Assembly (NCBI RefSeq): GCF_900324465.2
Contig: NC_046617.1
Location: 7,316,223 to 7,380,222 of the forward strand
Length of the DNA stretch: 64,000 bases
From: Anabas testudineus
Taxonomy: Eukaryota > Chordata > Actinopteri > Anabantiformes > Anabantidae
Direction of reading: 5' to 3'
The position numbers and the translations under genes are program-made. The notes under the pieces were generated by a model, which saw only the letters and a program-made list of their open reading frames with translations, was not told the DNA's origin and searched no databases. This document shows, in pieces, positions 1 through 10,444 of the stretch (positions are counted from its first letter, which is position 1; the number at the start of each line of letters is the position of its first letter).

Positions 1-498
1 TGAATATGTAAGAATGAGACATATATACAGTATATTTACTGGTACTTCACTGGCACTGAAGGAATCTATTGAGAATAATAAGAACATTAATAAGAACATA
101 TTTTTTTTGTTACTACAAGATAAACCGAATATGTGGGATTTTGGACTGGTCTGTGTCACATTGGGCTTAGGGAAAATGTGACAGAAATGTGTCACCACAT
201 TTTTATGTTTCTCAGATTAAATTATACAGATAATTGGCAGATAAACATCCAAATTAGATGTTTTCATTAAGCCTGTGTGTTTAGCTCAGGTGTAAGTATA
301 CAGGAGTGGAAGTCGTGTATGGTTAAATAAATGCTTTTACAATGGTTTGCAAGTTATCCAGACTTCAGTGCAGTCTGGCATGGCATCCTGCTGCAGGTAC
401 AGTACATCTGCACTGCTGTGTGTTAATACTCAAAGTCAAACAGGCCACACAGATCTCACCTGCTGACTGAGTGGCTCATGCTGACTTTCTGTACTCAC
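1..498. other. paqr4 intron 1 (part)
   Basis: AT-rich intronic sequence downstream of the paqr4 donor on the minus strand. I see no second paqr4 exon, no other coding segment and no recognisable repeat here. Confidence 0.6.
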
Positions 499-664
499 CG
501 TGAGTGTATATGTTTCCAAGCTCATTGTGCAGGTAAAACAAGCTCCTGATGCAGTCCTGCACAGAGGAGATCGGCCGGTATCCCGTCAGCACATATTTGT
601 TGAACTGAAGATGTGGAGGTGAACTCGCCCAGTCCAGCAGCCTCGGTCCGTTTAGAAATGCCAT
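499..664 (-). CDS. paqr4: paqr4 first coding exon (partial gene)
   Basis: First coding exon of progestin and adipoQ receptor family member 4, a seven-transmembrane Golgi/ER membrane protein of the PAQR family. The translation begins MAFLNGPRLLDWASSPPHLQ and ends in LHNELGNIYTH, which I recognise as nearly identical to the N-terminus of vertebrate PAQR4. The exon stops at a good donor (G|GTGAGT, read on the minus strand) in phase 1; the remaining exons lie left of the window. I chose the ATG at 664 because it matches the conserved start and has G at -3 and +4. An in-frame ATG at 769 would add 35 mostly hydrophobic residues (see findings). Confidence 0.93.
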
Positions 665-2329
665 AGCAATTAAGATTAAAAGGACTCCGCCGAATAAGTA
701 AAAAAAGGACTGTACACCTATATACACGTTTAGCAGGATTATTGCGACTAAAACCTTATGGGCTACCATTGGGGATGGTATTTGTTTTAAGAGGGTTTAT
801 ATTGTGCTGTTAGCCGCCTAGCTTGACGCTAGCAAGCTCACGTCAAGTCTCTCTCGGCGCTACCCGGCGACGGTGCGTCTGCGCCGCCGCTGTTTGCTCT
901 GAACCGCCGGTACCTGTGTGAGTGTCATCCGCGGGGCTGGAGACAGACGCGGGCAGCCACATACATGGTGCGAGCTCGTCATTACATCTGGCATCTAAAA
1001 AATGTCTGTGCGGCACCGGGGAGCCTCGGGCGGTCGGGAAACAAAATGCTCCTGGTCATGTTAAAGCCACTTCCTCGTTAGTTAGCATTCCGGTGCCACA
1101 GCACAGGCTCGGACGCGTCCCGGGCAGAGATGCTGGACGAGACGCGCGTCCATCCAGGTTCAGATGATGCTAGCTTGATCCTAGCGGTCCAATCTACAAT
1201 AGAGCACTAGCGGGTCATACCTTTAAAGCTACTTTAATGATGCTAAACGGGTGCCATATGCCCAGGTTAGTTCCCTTTGCTACTGGCTAGCTTTCGTAAT
1301 GCTATTTAAAAAAAAAAAAAAAACAGGCAAGATCCGTGATTGTGGAGCGGAGGGTTTGGGAAGGACTGCGGGCTAGCAAGTCGGGTGGTCGGCTACCGAC
1401 GTCCTGTGACTGGGGAACAAAGAGACGTCAGGCTGCAAACACGCACAGCCCGGTCCGTAAAGATTGTATCCAGCTTATTTAGCATCTGTTTTATCAGATT
1501 ATCTTCCACCATTATTTCTGGCTGGCTGTATTCCTTGAAATGCGGAGTCTTCCCTAGCGGCCTCAAGTCCCCTGCATCGCATCTGCTCAACGGTCAAGGT
1601 ACACGGAGCAACGGGGGCACTTCCGGTCGCCCTTTCAGTATAAAACGTACATCTAGTTTTACATATAATAGGCTATTTAAGGAAACGGTAAGACAATATT
1701 AATCGATCGTTTGTGTTAGATATATATCAACAGTATATAATTATAGCCTAAATTGTCCCAGCTTTTATTGACTAAACCTTATGAGGGAGCATGCATCGTG
1801 TATGAACGGTGTGAAGTACAAAAGTACAAAACCACAAGGTCCCCCTATTTATCCATGACGCTTTAGTTATTGGTGTATATTCTAAACAACCCTTCTCTGG
1901 TTGATACTTCAAGCTGGTCTATAAAACACATTAAAAACACTATTACTGTAAGGTAAGGCCCATTTAAAGCTATTTATAGTAACCTTTATTTTGAAGGCGA
2001 TCTGTTTAAACTTCCGGGCTTGTTCTGATTGAGTTTAACTTGATGCTTCTTCTCTGCCCTTTGCAGCGTAAATGCCAACACTGAGCTACAGCTGCTGTTA
2101 CAGGGCAACATCCAGAAAAGGTGTAGTTATCACAGAAAAAACATGTTTATTATATGTTTATAATTTGTTTTGCTTCTGCACGTGTTTACTTTAACAGTAC
2201 ACGGTATAATACCAGAGAAATACAATATTATTTTTGATTCTGGGTGCCCCATGTGAAAATCAAGTTCCTCACATACAGTAAATGAAAACATGAACAACAG
2301 AAATGAAGACAAACGTATCTTCTTATTCT
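665..2329. promoter_or_regulatory. paqr4 upstream region, GC-rich promoter
   Basis: Sequence upstream of paqr4. From about 810 to 1170 it is rich in CG dinucleotides, as expected of a housekeeping-type promoter, and carries repeated GCTAGC/GTTAGC-like hexamers (around 809-834, 1079-1086, 1169-1186, 1285 and 1370). A poly-A tract lies at about 1305-1323. Open frames at 922-1167 (plus) and 1393-1590 (minus) have no recognisable similarity and I do not call them. Nothing else is seen up to the piggyBac end at 2330. Confidence 0.5.
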
Positions 2330-3765
2330 TTAACCCTCCGGTCGTGTTCGTCTCCTGCCCCTTACTTTAGTGTTCCCGGTCAAAATTGACCGGTCTGCTT
2401 TAACTGCTCTTAAATTAGCACCAAAACCATTTTTCTCCTCCAAATTTTTAGTCAACATTTTTAAGATCTGAACAATGTCTCAAAGCAGTGTTAACATGAA
2501 TTTATAGAATTAGACAAAAAATAACTGCAGTGAAAATAAAAGTAGGCACCGAAAATGTATTAAAAATTATCATGTAATGTAAAAAATTAATTGAAAACCA
2601 AAGACCAAACTCAACCAGAATGCTTATCAGGATGACATTTCCATTCTTCTTGGGAACATATGATAGAAGAGTGTGTGTGTCATTCAGTCATGTCATTGAA
2701 AGCAAATTTTGATGAGAGTCCCACTTCTTCTGGTCGATACCAGTACAGGGGGAAGTTCAGGCTTGTTCTTCCTCACTGTCCCTACCATGGTGAGCTTTCT
2801 TTTTAGCAGCTCTTGACCAAGAGCATATGATGTGAAGAACTTGTCACATGTTATATTATGCCCTTGGAGATCGGTTTTCATGTCCAGCACAACACGCATG
2901 CCCTTGTTTTTTTCTGCCTTTCCCGAAACTTCTTGTAGCCTCATTGTTTGAGTGATACACTCCTGCTAAAATCAACAGACCTGTGTATGCTTGGAGGTCA
3001 ACCAGGTCCATTTCCCTCCAGGTATCCCTAAACACATGGTTCCCCTTCAGGTTAGTTTTCTCTAGTATAATTCCCTCAATGCACAATGGTAAAAAGAGTT
3101 GGAAGCAGGACTTGATGTCATCCACACGAGATGTCTCATAACGTGTTGGCCCTAGCATCATATTTATGATGTTTTCCACTCTTTACTTCCTCTGTCCTGA
3201 GGGGATGAAGACCAGAGCAAGTGTCCACTCTTGGACTGGAACCTCAGGTGCCTGTTCTTCAGGTGCCTCTCCCTCTCCATCTGTTGACTGGTCAGTCTCG
3301 TCATAATCTGGATCAAAATCTGTGTTGTCTTCCACTTAAGAGACATCCTCCTTTATCTCTGGTTTAATTTCAGTGCCCTCTTTATCATGTCCAAAAACCT
3401 GGACCAGAACTTCTTTGTCAGAGAACCGCTTGGTCAATCACCTACTTATTGGGTTCAGACTGAAAGGAGTACAAGGCAAACATCAATCTATATATACGGG
3501 GTCTGTGTGAAGATGATACATTGATTAGTCTGGAAGTTGCATTTCCTATGGCGGTCACTTTTGACCGGGAACACCACAGGTGTAACAAGGTTGATTAAAA
3601 CACTCAAATTTCAATGAAAGAGGTGATCATCGCTTTTACATGTTCAAATGCATGGTGTGGAGGATATCATAAAGTCTTGAGGCAATCAGATTTAAAAAAT
3701 ACAATTTATGAGCGTTTTAAGTTGTAAATCGGTCTGATTTGACCCGAACACGACAGGAGGGTTAA
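2330..3765 (-). mobile_element. piggyBac element, internally deleted, with remnant transposase
   Basis: The element is bounded by TTAA at 2330-2333 and 3762-3765, the diagnostic piggyBac target duplication. Its ends are inverted repeats: CCCTCCGGTCGTGTTCG on the left against CCCTCCTGTCGTGTTCG on the right, 16 of 17 identical. A second, subterminal inverted pair lies at 2370-2392 and 3552-3574. Inside, on the minus strand, are transposase remnants: an acidic N-terminus (about 3190-3345), a segment containing YHSNNEA (2945-3179), and a segment containing GHNITCDKFFTSYALGQELL (2693-2940). The block that normally joins the last two, with the DEQLVPFRGR-type motif, is deleted, and the pieces are in different frames. 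It cannot encode a working transposase. The intact ends suggest it moved as a non-autonomous copy. Confidence 0.92.
2693..3346 (-). pseudogene. piggyBac transposase remnant
   Basis: Broken transposase coding sequence inside the piggyBac element. Recognisable family stretches are TRYETSRVDDIKSCFQLF (N-terminal part of the core), LQAYTGLLILAGVYHSNNEA, and CDKFFTSYALGQELLKRKLT followed by MVGTVRKNKPELPPVL. A full piggyBac transposase is about 550-600 residues; only about 200 remain. The reading frame changes at least three times: between the acidic N-terminus and the first core block, at the internal deletion near 2944, and near 2710, where LSSKFAFND resumes in another frame. The C-terminal cysteine-rich domain is absent. 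Confidence 0.85.
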
Positions 3766-4560
3766 TTATTATCATTCATCTGTAAGACAGGTAAAGGACT
3801 AGTCCTTCCAGAGACATTGTAACATATTGCAATGACTCATGCAAATCTATAAAGGAGTCACTCTCATGTCACATGGAAATGATTTGAAGAAAGCAGCGAT
3901 AACTCTTTACAACCCAAAAACATATAAATGAATTAATGCATTAACCTTGTTGTTGTTGTTACATTATTTATAATTTTCAAAATGAATAATCTATTAAAAT
4001 ATACTTAACTCTTCAACCACTGACTGTGCATTTTATTAGTTTTACTTTGATAAATAAATATTAATGGTTTTAATTTGTCCAACATTTATGTTGTTTCAAT
4101 ATTGTGTGTTTACAGTTACTGTAGAAGATAATAATCTTAAACTAATTGGTACAATAAATGGCAATGTTTGTTGTCAGTATACAGTATGTAGCACGCAATC
4201 TCTTAAAAATAACAACAAATACATTTTAAAAATGATTTCTCAAATAATTTCGAATATCATATTACAATATGATGTTGATGCGACCCCAATCCTTTTTCTT
4301 GTCAGAATTTACTGCTGAACCTTGGACTTTTTCAAAGTGGCTCACTACAAATATCATTTTGTTTGCAATGGTCCAGAGAAGATGAACACAGCCACTCTTC
4401 TCACCTACTGAACCACAGTGCAACTCCAGTGCTGAGAAATGACACCTGTTAAGTTTACCATTCAAGTGATAAACCACCTTTGTTCTCACTTCTGTGGTCA
4501 ACATGATGCATGCTCTACCATGTCCAGCCCTATTTCACTGTCTTTTTATTCACAACATTC
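3766..4560. other. intergenic, perforin A upstream
   Basis: AT-rich sequence between the piggyBac element and the first, untranslated exon of perforin A. A TGTGGTC hexamer-type RUNX site is visible at about 4493-4499. No coding potential or repeat family is recognised. Confidence 0.4.
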
Positions 4561-4616
4561 CGATATTGATGCTCACAGTGAGATTGATACATGCAGTGAG
4601 GACACACACGACAACG
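4561..4616 (+). promoter_or_regulatory. prf1: probable untranslated first exon of perforin A (3' part)
   Basis: A segment beginning CTCACAGTGA and ending just before the donor GGTGAGTCTA is repeated at the equivalent place upstream of perforin B (9250-9292). The donor at 4617 pairs with the acceptor TTTTTTTCAG ending at 5837, which precedes the start codon by 40 bases. Mammalian PRF1 also has an untranslated first exon. The transcription start itself cannot be placed. Confidence 0.55.
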
Positions 4617-4984
4617 GTGAGTCTATGCAGATTTTGTCATTTTGAAAATTGTAAAATTTTTAAGAAAATGCAGAAATGATGACAAAACCCTCATAGATAA
4701 TACTATGGTTTCTGGCTTGTTGGCTGAGGGTACATATAGAGAATTTGATTATGTGGCCAGATTCTTTGTCTGAGCCTTTGGTCCTGTGAATTACATTTTA
4801 GTTTCATTAGCTAAACAGTAAAAATATCCAGGCACTGCTATCTTAAAATACATTTAGCATGAGCATCAGTTAGTTCAGTGTCATTAAAAGACACAGCTAC
4901 CTAAAACTGAGTCTCATCCTTACAGCTATGGAAGGAGATGCAGTGTCTCCTGATGGCACCACCAATTGGTAACATATAAAGATT

Positions 4985-5350
4985 AGAAATAGCAGTCCTC
5001 AAACTGATTGGGATTGGGTGGCAGTCTTGGGAGGGTGCCTCGGCAACCCCATCCCTGGACAAGGAATCTGTTCTGTGTGGGGATTTCAACACTCACATGG
5101 GCAATGATAGTGAAACTTGGAGGGGCGTTATTGGGAGGAACGGCCTCCACGATCTGAACCCGTGTGGGTTCAGATCAATAACAGATCTGTTATTGAAATT
5201 TTGTGCTCACAGTTTGTGAATTTGGAACACTATGTTCAAGCATAAGATGTCCATCAGTGCACATGGCACCAGGACACCATAGGTTGGAGGTCGATGGTCG
5301 AATTTGGGGTCGTGGCATCTGACCACTGACCATATATCTTGGATCCTTGG
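4985..5350 (+). repeat. LINE endonuclease remnant
   Basis: The forward translation gives [20 protein letters not shown], then [10 protein letters not shown] and, after in-frame disruptions, NTMFKHK and GTRTP. This is the AP-endonuclease domain (GDFN motif) of a non-LTR retrotransposon of a type common in fish. Stop codons interrupt it and neither reverse transcriptase nor a 3' tail is present. It lies in the 5'-UTR intron of perforin A, and the equivalent intron of perforin B lacks it, so insertion probably followed the gene duplication. I cannot fix the clade. Confidence 0.7.
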
Positions 5351-5877
5351 ACTATCAGTCCATATCAGTCATATAGACCATATCAGTCCTGCAAATGTAG
5401 AAGGCTTCATGGCCAAATGCAAAGGCAGCAATGACCATGACAGTATGATTGTTTTATAATGTAAACCCTTGACATATTACAGAATACACTGGTGGGAGAG
5501 GTTATGTTTTAAAGCAGTGGTCGGGTGGGGACCACTGTTTTAGAGTAAAGTAGTAGATAATACGTGGGTTTGTGCCTAATTTGCTCCAACAGAAGTCTTA
5601 TTCCTACTTTGTGCACTAACAACTCGACTAACATACTTAGTCGAGTGGATCATTAAAAAGACAACTTATTTAATATCAGGTTTACTGAGGTTCCACACTC
5701 TTTTAATAGCATAGATTCTTTAGGCTATTCTTAAAATAAGATCTACTTTAGTTTGCCAAAACATTTCAATCCTGTCCAACAAGTAATCAACTGCTTCACT
5801 TGTTCATGTCTGCTTACCTAATATTTCTTTTTTTCAGGATACACCATCAGTTTGCATGCTTCACCCTACTTCACAGC

Positions 5878-7953
5878 ATGTTTCTGTTGAATATTTGGAT
5901 CTGTGCCAGTCTCATGGTGTCCTTCCCTCAATATACGTATCAGTCATGTACAGAAGGAACACGCAAACAGTGCGCTGAGGCAGAATTTGCTCCCGGTGCC
6001 AGTTTGGCTGGAGAAGGCTTTGATATCACCAAAATGGAACGTAAGGGGGCCTTTGTGATCAACATGAATTATTGGAAACGCAAGGACAAAACATGCACCC
6101 TGTGTAGCAACCCTTATCTAGAGAACAAAAAGCAAAAGCTTCCCTTGTCAGTGGTGGATTGGAGGCCAAAACAGTTATGCAGCGTGACAGTCACCAGTAA
6201 ACTCCACCGGTCCAGCGAGTCTCTGGTCAGTTCCAGCACTTCTTCAGTTGAAAACAACTGGCAGGTCAATCTAGATGTTACAGCAGGAGGAAAAGGTGCA
6301 TCAATGATGTTAGCCGGCACCAATTCCAAACTAGCCGATTATTCCATGGAAAAAACTAAGAATGACAAGTTCAGCTTCACAAGTCAAAGCATGTTCTGTG
6401 AGTACTACAGGTGAGACAATAAAAACTTCCACACGCTCCAGTAGTTGTAAAAATGAATACACTTAACTGCTGAGTGCAAAAACATTTTTTATGCTGGTTT
6501 ATTTTGCCTGCCTGCATTTTGTCTGCAGCTATCGTGTGTCCGGCACTCCTAAGTTGCACAGAGAATTCCGCCAAGCAGTAAGACACCTCCCCAAAATCTA
6601 CAGCCCTGAATCCAAGAAACAATTTTACAAACTGATTGACAACTTTGGCACCCATTACATCACCAAGGTATTTAATTTTGGTTGACCAAGGTAAACCAAA
6701 ATCATGGTATTTTTGCAACAACAAGTACACATAATTTTATTGGAACAAACAGATTGTGTTTAAACATACAATTCCAGGTGAAACTGGGAGGAAGTGTTAA
6801 ATCTGTGACCAGCATCAGGCAGTGCCAGGCCAGCCTGCAGGGCTTCAGTGCGGAGGAAATACAGATGTGCCTGGAAGCTGAGGCATCTGTCAGTGCCAAA
6901 GTATCAGTAAAGGCCCAAACAAAACACTGTAAGAAGGACATTGAGAAGACAGGCAGTAAAACATCCTTCTCCGGCCTCTATAATGACAGGTATACTGTAT
7001 TTTTATCATTCTCTTTACATGTTTATTTCTCATTTTCACTTTTCAATTTTGTTTATTTGTTGAATCTTATTTGAATGAACAGGTTCACTGAAATTAAGGG
7101 AGGTCATACCACAGAACCAGATCTGCTTTTCTCTGCTGACAAAGATCCTTCGGCCTACAAAGAGTGGCTAAACACAGTGCCACAGAATCCAGACATCATC
7201 TCGTATTCCCTGGACTCACTTCATGAGTTACTGCCCACAAACAGCTCTGTTCAGACGAACCTCCGCTCAGCTATAAGCCATTACATCCTGGAGAAAGGCC
7301 TGTGGAAGAATTGCAGTGAGCGCTGTCAAGCCGGCATCAAGAGCAACTCACGGGATTCCTGCGTCTGTCAATGCCACAATGAACCAGCTGTAAACCAAGA
7401 CTGCTGCCCAACCCGTAAGGGCATGGCACGGGTTATAATAACTGTACAGCGTGCCTCTGGTCTTTGGGGAGACTACTTCACTTCCAGTGATGGCTATGTA
7501 AAGGTGTTCTTCAATAAAGTGGTCCAGCGTACACCTGTCATTTGGAACAACAACAACCCACACTGGGCCATGGCCTTTGACCTGGGCTCACAGGACTTGT
7601 CCGCAGGACATAAAGTAAAATTTGAAGTATGGGATGAGGACAACAAATGGGACGATGACCTACTGGGACAATGTGATCGAGCTCTGTCCGCTGGTGTCAA
7701 GGAAGATCTCTGCGCTCTCAATCATGGCCAACTGTTCTTTAAATGGGAGGTGAAGTGTGTTCCAAGTCTGAGTGGAAATTCATGCACGGACTATAAAGCT
7801 ACACCTATGAGTCAAAGCCTAAAGAATCTGTATGTGTCCCGTCATGCCCACCCTATTCCAAAGGCCATTCTGACAGAGATGGGTGTGTTTGTGGACAAAT
7901 TGAGTTCACAGAGAAACCAAAGCCTTTATTGGGAAGTCAAAAGTATGGTGTGA
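5878..7953 (+). CDS. prf1: perforin-1-like protein, copy A
   Basis: Pore-forming protein of cytotoxic lymphocyte granules. Coding exons are 5878-6410, 6529-6667, 6778-6989 and 7083-7953; total 584 residues, close to mammalian perforin (about 555). Order of parts: signal peptide (MFLLNIWICASLMVSF), MACPF domain with the signature FGTHYITK in exon 2, a cysteine-rich EGF-like shelf (CQAGIKSN, CVCQC, CCP), then a C2 domain. The C2 domain keeps acidic loops GDYFTSSDGY and WDEDNKWDDDLLG, which in perforin bind calcium and allow membrane attachment. An NSS glycosylation sequon is present in LLPTNSSVQ. All introns are short with GT-AG ends. The start was chosen at the ATG shared with copy B that gives a signal peptide. 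Nothing suggests it is broken. Confidence 0.93.
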
Positions 7954-9249
7954 TATACCATCTATGTTTAGCTACTGTGGATAACATTTAAGGCATTAGC
8001 AATAGCTTTACAGTATTCATGAGATCTATCCAAGCAAAAGACATTATCCACAACTCTTCCCACATTTAATTTAAAACAACAGATGAGAATGTGTGGACAA
8101 AATCATGGGTACAACTAAGTATGAGGAAAATATCTCTCATACCTGACATGCTCAGTTTTCTTTTTCCATTTTAAACTCCATTAAAGTAAAATTGGAGTTG
8201 TGTTTTACAGAATAGTGTTGGTAATATATGTCAAAGGTAATAGATAGTTATATGCATATATCTATAAATGGCATAAAATTGTGCTCATTATGCTGTAGAG
8301 ACTGGCCTGGTCTTCCACAATACCGCAAAACATTGTTGGTCAAGCATCCGAAAGTTTATTTAGTTGCTGAAATGTGAAATTGATTCAGTGAAGATTTCAA
8401 TCACAACCTACTTTTTCAATATTTTTACAAGACTTTTTTATCCTTGCTTTTATCAGCTTTGCATTGTTACTATACAATCAAACAAAACACATTGTAGTAT
8501 GTCTTATATATTTTAACCACTTTAGAGAGAGAGGAGACAGGAATAATAGTCAGAATGTGCACCTCTCAGTATGTGTCATATCATATTTCATACATTCATC
8601 ACAGACATTCATCACATACAGTACAGTACAGTATCTCATTGCTGCTTCATAGCTGTATCTCATTAGCGCTGTTACAGGTTTTGCATTTTGCATTGCATTT
8701 AATAGTTTTGGTTTCTTAAGCATTTGCTAACTTGGGAATTTCTGAGTCTTACAATTTTACCGGTAACATAAAAAAATAAAAAATTTGTTTCATGTTAAAA
8801 TATGCCTATTTGCTTATGTTAGTATCTGTTGGTGAAGCAGCTGCCTCTAGTACCCAGGTCTCTCATAAGTGGAACTCAAATCAAATCACAACTCATCTTA
8901 TATTTTAAAGATCAAACAATAAACTACTTTGTGTAATATACTCAGGAAATTGATCATTAGTGCCTATCTCTTGTTCTCATCCAGTATGGTCATAGTCCAC
9001 CACCACTTCAGAGAAATGATAGGTTTGTGGGCTCTGGTTCATTGTTGACTGGAAAACTAGCCATACTTTCATATTCTCGCTATCTGTTCGAGTTTGTCTA
9101 TAGACCACCAACTCCTCCTCCTCCTCAGTACGGGTTCTACTCAACATCGATGACACCGTCAAACCACGATTTTCCCCTGTTCTTTTAAAGACCACTGTTA
9201 CCTCACCCCCCTCACTACCTACTGCCCTGTTTTTTTGACTCACAGTGTC
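7954..9249. other. intergenic between perforin copies
   Basis: AT-rich 3' flank of perforin A followed by the promoter of perforin B. A candidate polyadenylation signal AATAAA occurs near 8918. An 88-codon open frame on the minus strand (8977-9243) overlaps the perforin B promoter and is not supported by any similarity. CGTGGTTT (minus strand, about 9161) resembles a RUNX site. Confidence 0.4.
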
Positions 9250-9292
9250 TCACAGTGACTTTCACAGCACAGCGTGAACAGGCAAGACAAAG
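9250..9292 (+). promoter_or_regulatory. prf1: probable untranslated first exon of perforin B (3' part)
   Basis: Counterpart of the segment upstream of perforin A: CTCACAGTGAC followed about 35 bases later by the donor AGGTGAGTCTAC at 9293. The matching acceptor TTGTTTTAG ends at 10402, 42 bases before the start codon. Duplication of the segment together with the coding exons indicates that the tandem unit included the promoter. Confidence 0.55.
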
Positions 9293-10444
9293 GTGAGTCT
9301 ACACCGATGAGCTTATGTTGAAATCTTTGTTCACGTATTTTGAATATATATAACAATGTGTGGTTTATTTAACTTCATGTAATGTTTTAAAGCTTCCATT
9401 ATAAACTCCTCACTGCGTAATCACTGAGTAATTCTAAAGAATAATGTATCCCTGTCATATTTGTGACAGCAGTACTTGTAACCATTCAGCAACCTACAGT
9501 ATTGCAGTGTTAGGTGGACGCCACTGACTTATGAAGAACATTTTAAAGAATTCAGTGCAGTTGTAAAATGGTTAGTCTTAAGACATGATTTTTAAAAAGG
9601 AAATTGACTGGATAGAGTTCATGAAGGGTACAATGTCCTACTGTTTGAGTTCTAGATGACTTTGGATTGTGAATGAGAAAGTAAAACAAAGACAAAAAAC
9701 TGATACGAAAATCTGAGACGTTGTAAAAGGCAAAATAAGGATGACTGAAAAAGAAAGGTAAAATATTTAAGGTAAGAGAGATAAAAGAAAGAACATCTTC
9801 TTTCTGGTCCCCAGAAGACAGATAATGCTTTATTTTTGCAACAATAGAAATGTAGACTAGTCAAACCATTGACAACTGCGGGATTGAAAATTAGGATGTT
9901 TTGTTCCTACTCTAATTTAGATAGAGGAAATGTGTGGACATCCAGTATTTAAAATCCTTGTGCCAATTGGAATGAAACTTAAAGGTGCCCTGTCAAGTTT
10001 TCTTGTAAATAAACAAGTTATATTTATATTTAATGTTTCCCAACAGAATGCATGCTATGTGTCCTTGTTATCTAGCAAAATGGTGAAATCATTTATTTTC
10101 TCATAAATATTTGCAAAAAGCCATGGGATGCAATATTTTCTAAAAGCCTTGAGGTACACCGCAAGAGAGATCATTAAAGGTGATAAAGAGTTATCTTTAA
10201 AAACTGAAACTGATCTGTTGTGCAGATTAGACCCTAAGCATAGCAATGAACTAGTTGGTTCAAGTAAACAGACTTGGCTAGCAGATCACAGCCAACTAAA
10301 GAAATGTTTATTATAAACAGAAAAGTAGAGTAGGAAAATATAAAAAACACTTCTCCAAGAAGAAAACTAATTGTAATTAAACTTTTTTTGTTGTTGTTTT
10401 AGGAAAAAGCTTTGCATCAATCCATTTACATTCAACTTGACAGC

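Noticed and set aside
922-1167. 81-codon plus-strand open frame in the paqr4 promoter
   Set aside because: GC-rich promoter sequence with few stops by chance; no recognisable domain and no splice context.
1393-1590. Minus-strand open frame containing NLIKQMLNKLDTIF upstream of paqr4
   Set aside because: It looks mildly protein-like, but it has no ATG at its start, no clear donor, and no room for further exons before paqr4 on the same strand.
8977-9243. 88-codon Glu/Arg-rich minus-strand frame
   Set aside because: It overlaps the perforin B promoter, resembles no family and has no splice or polyadenylation context.
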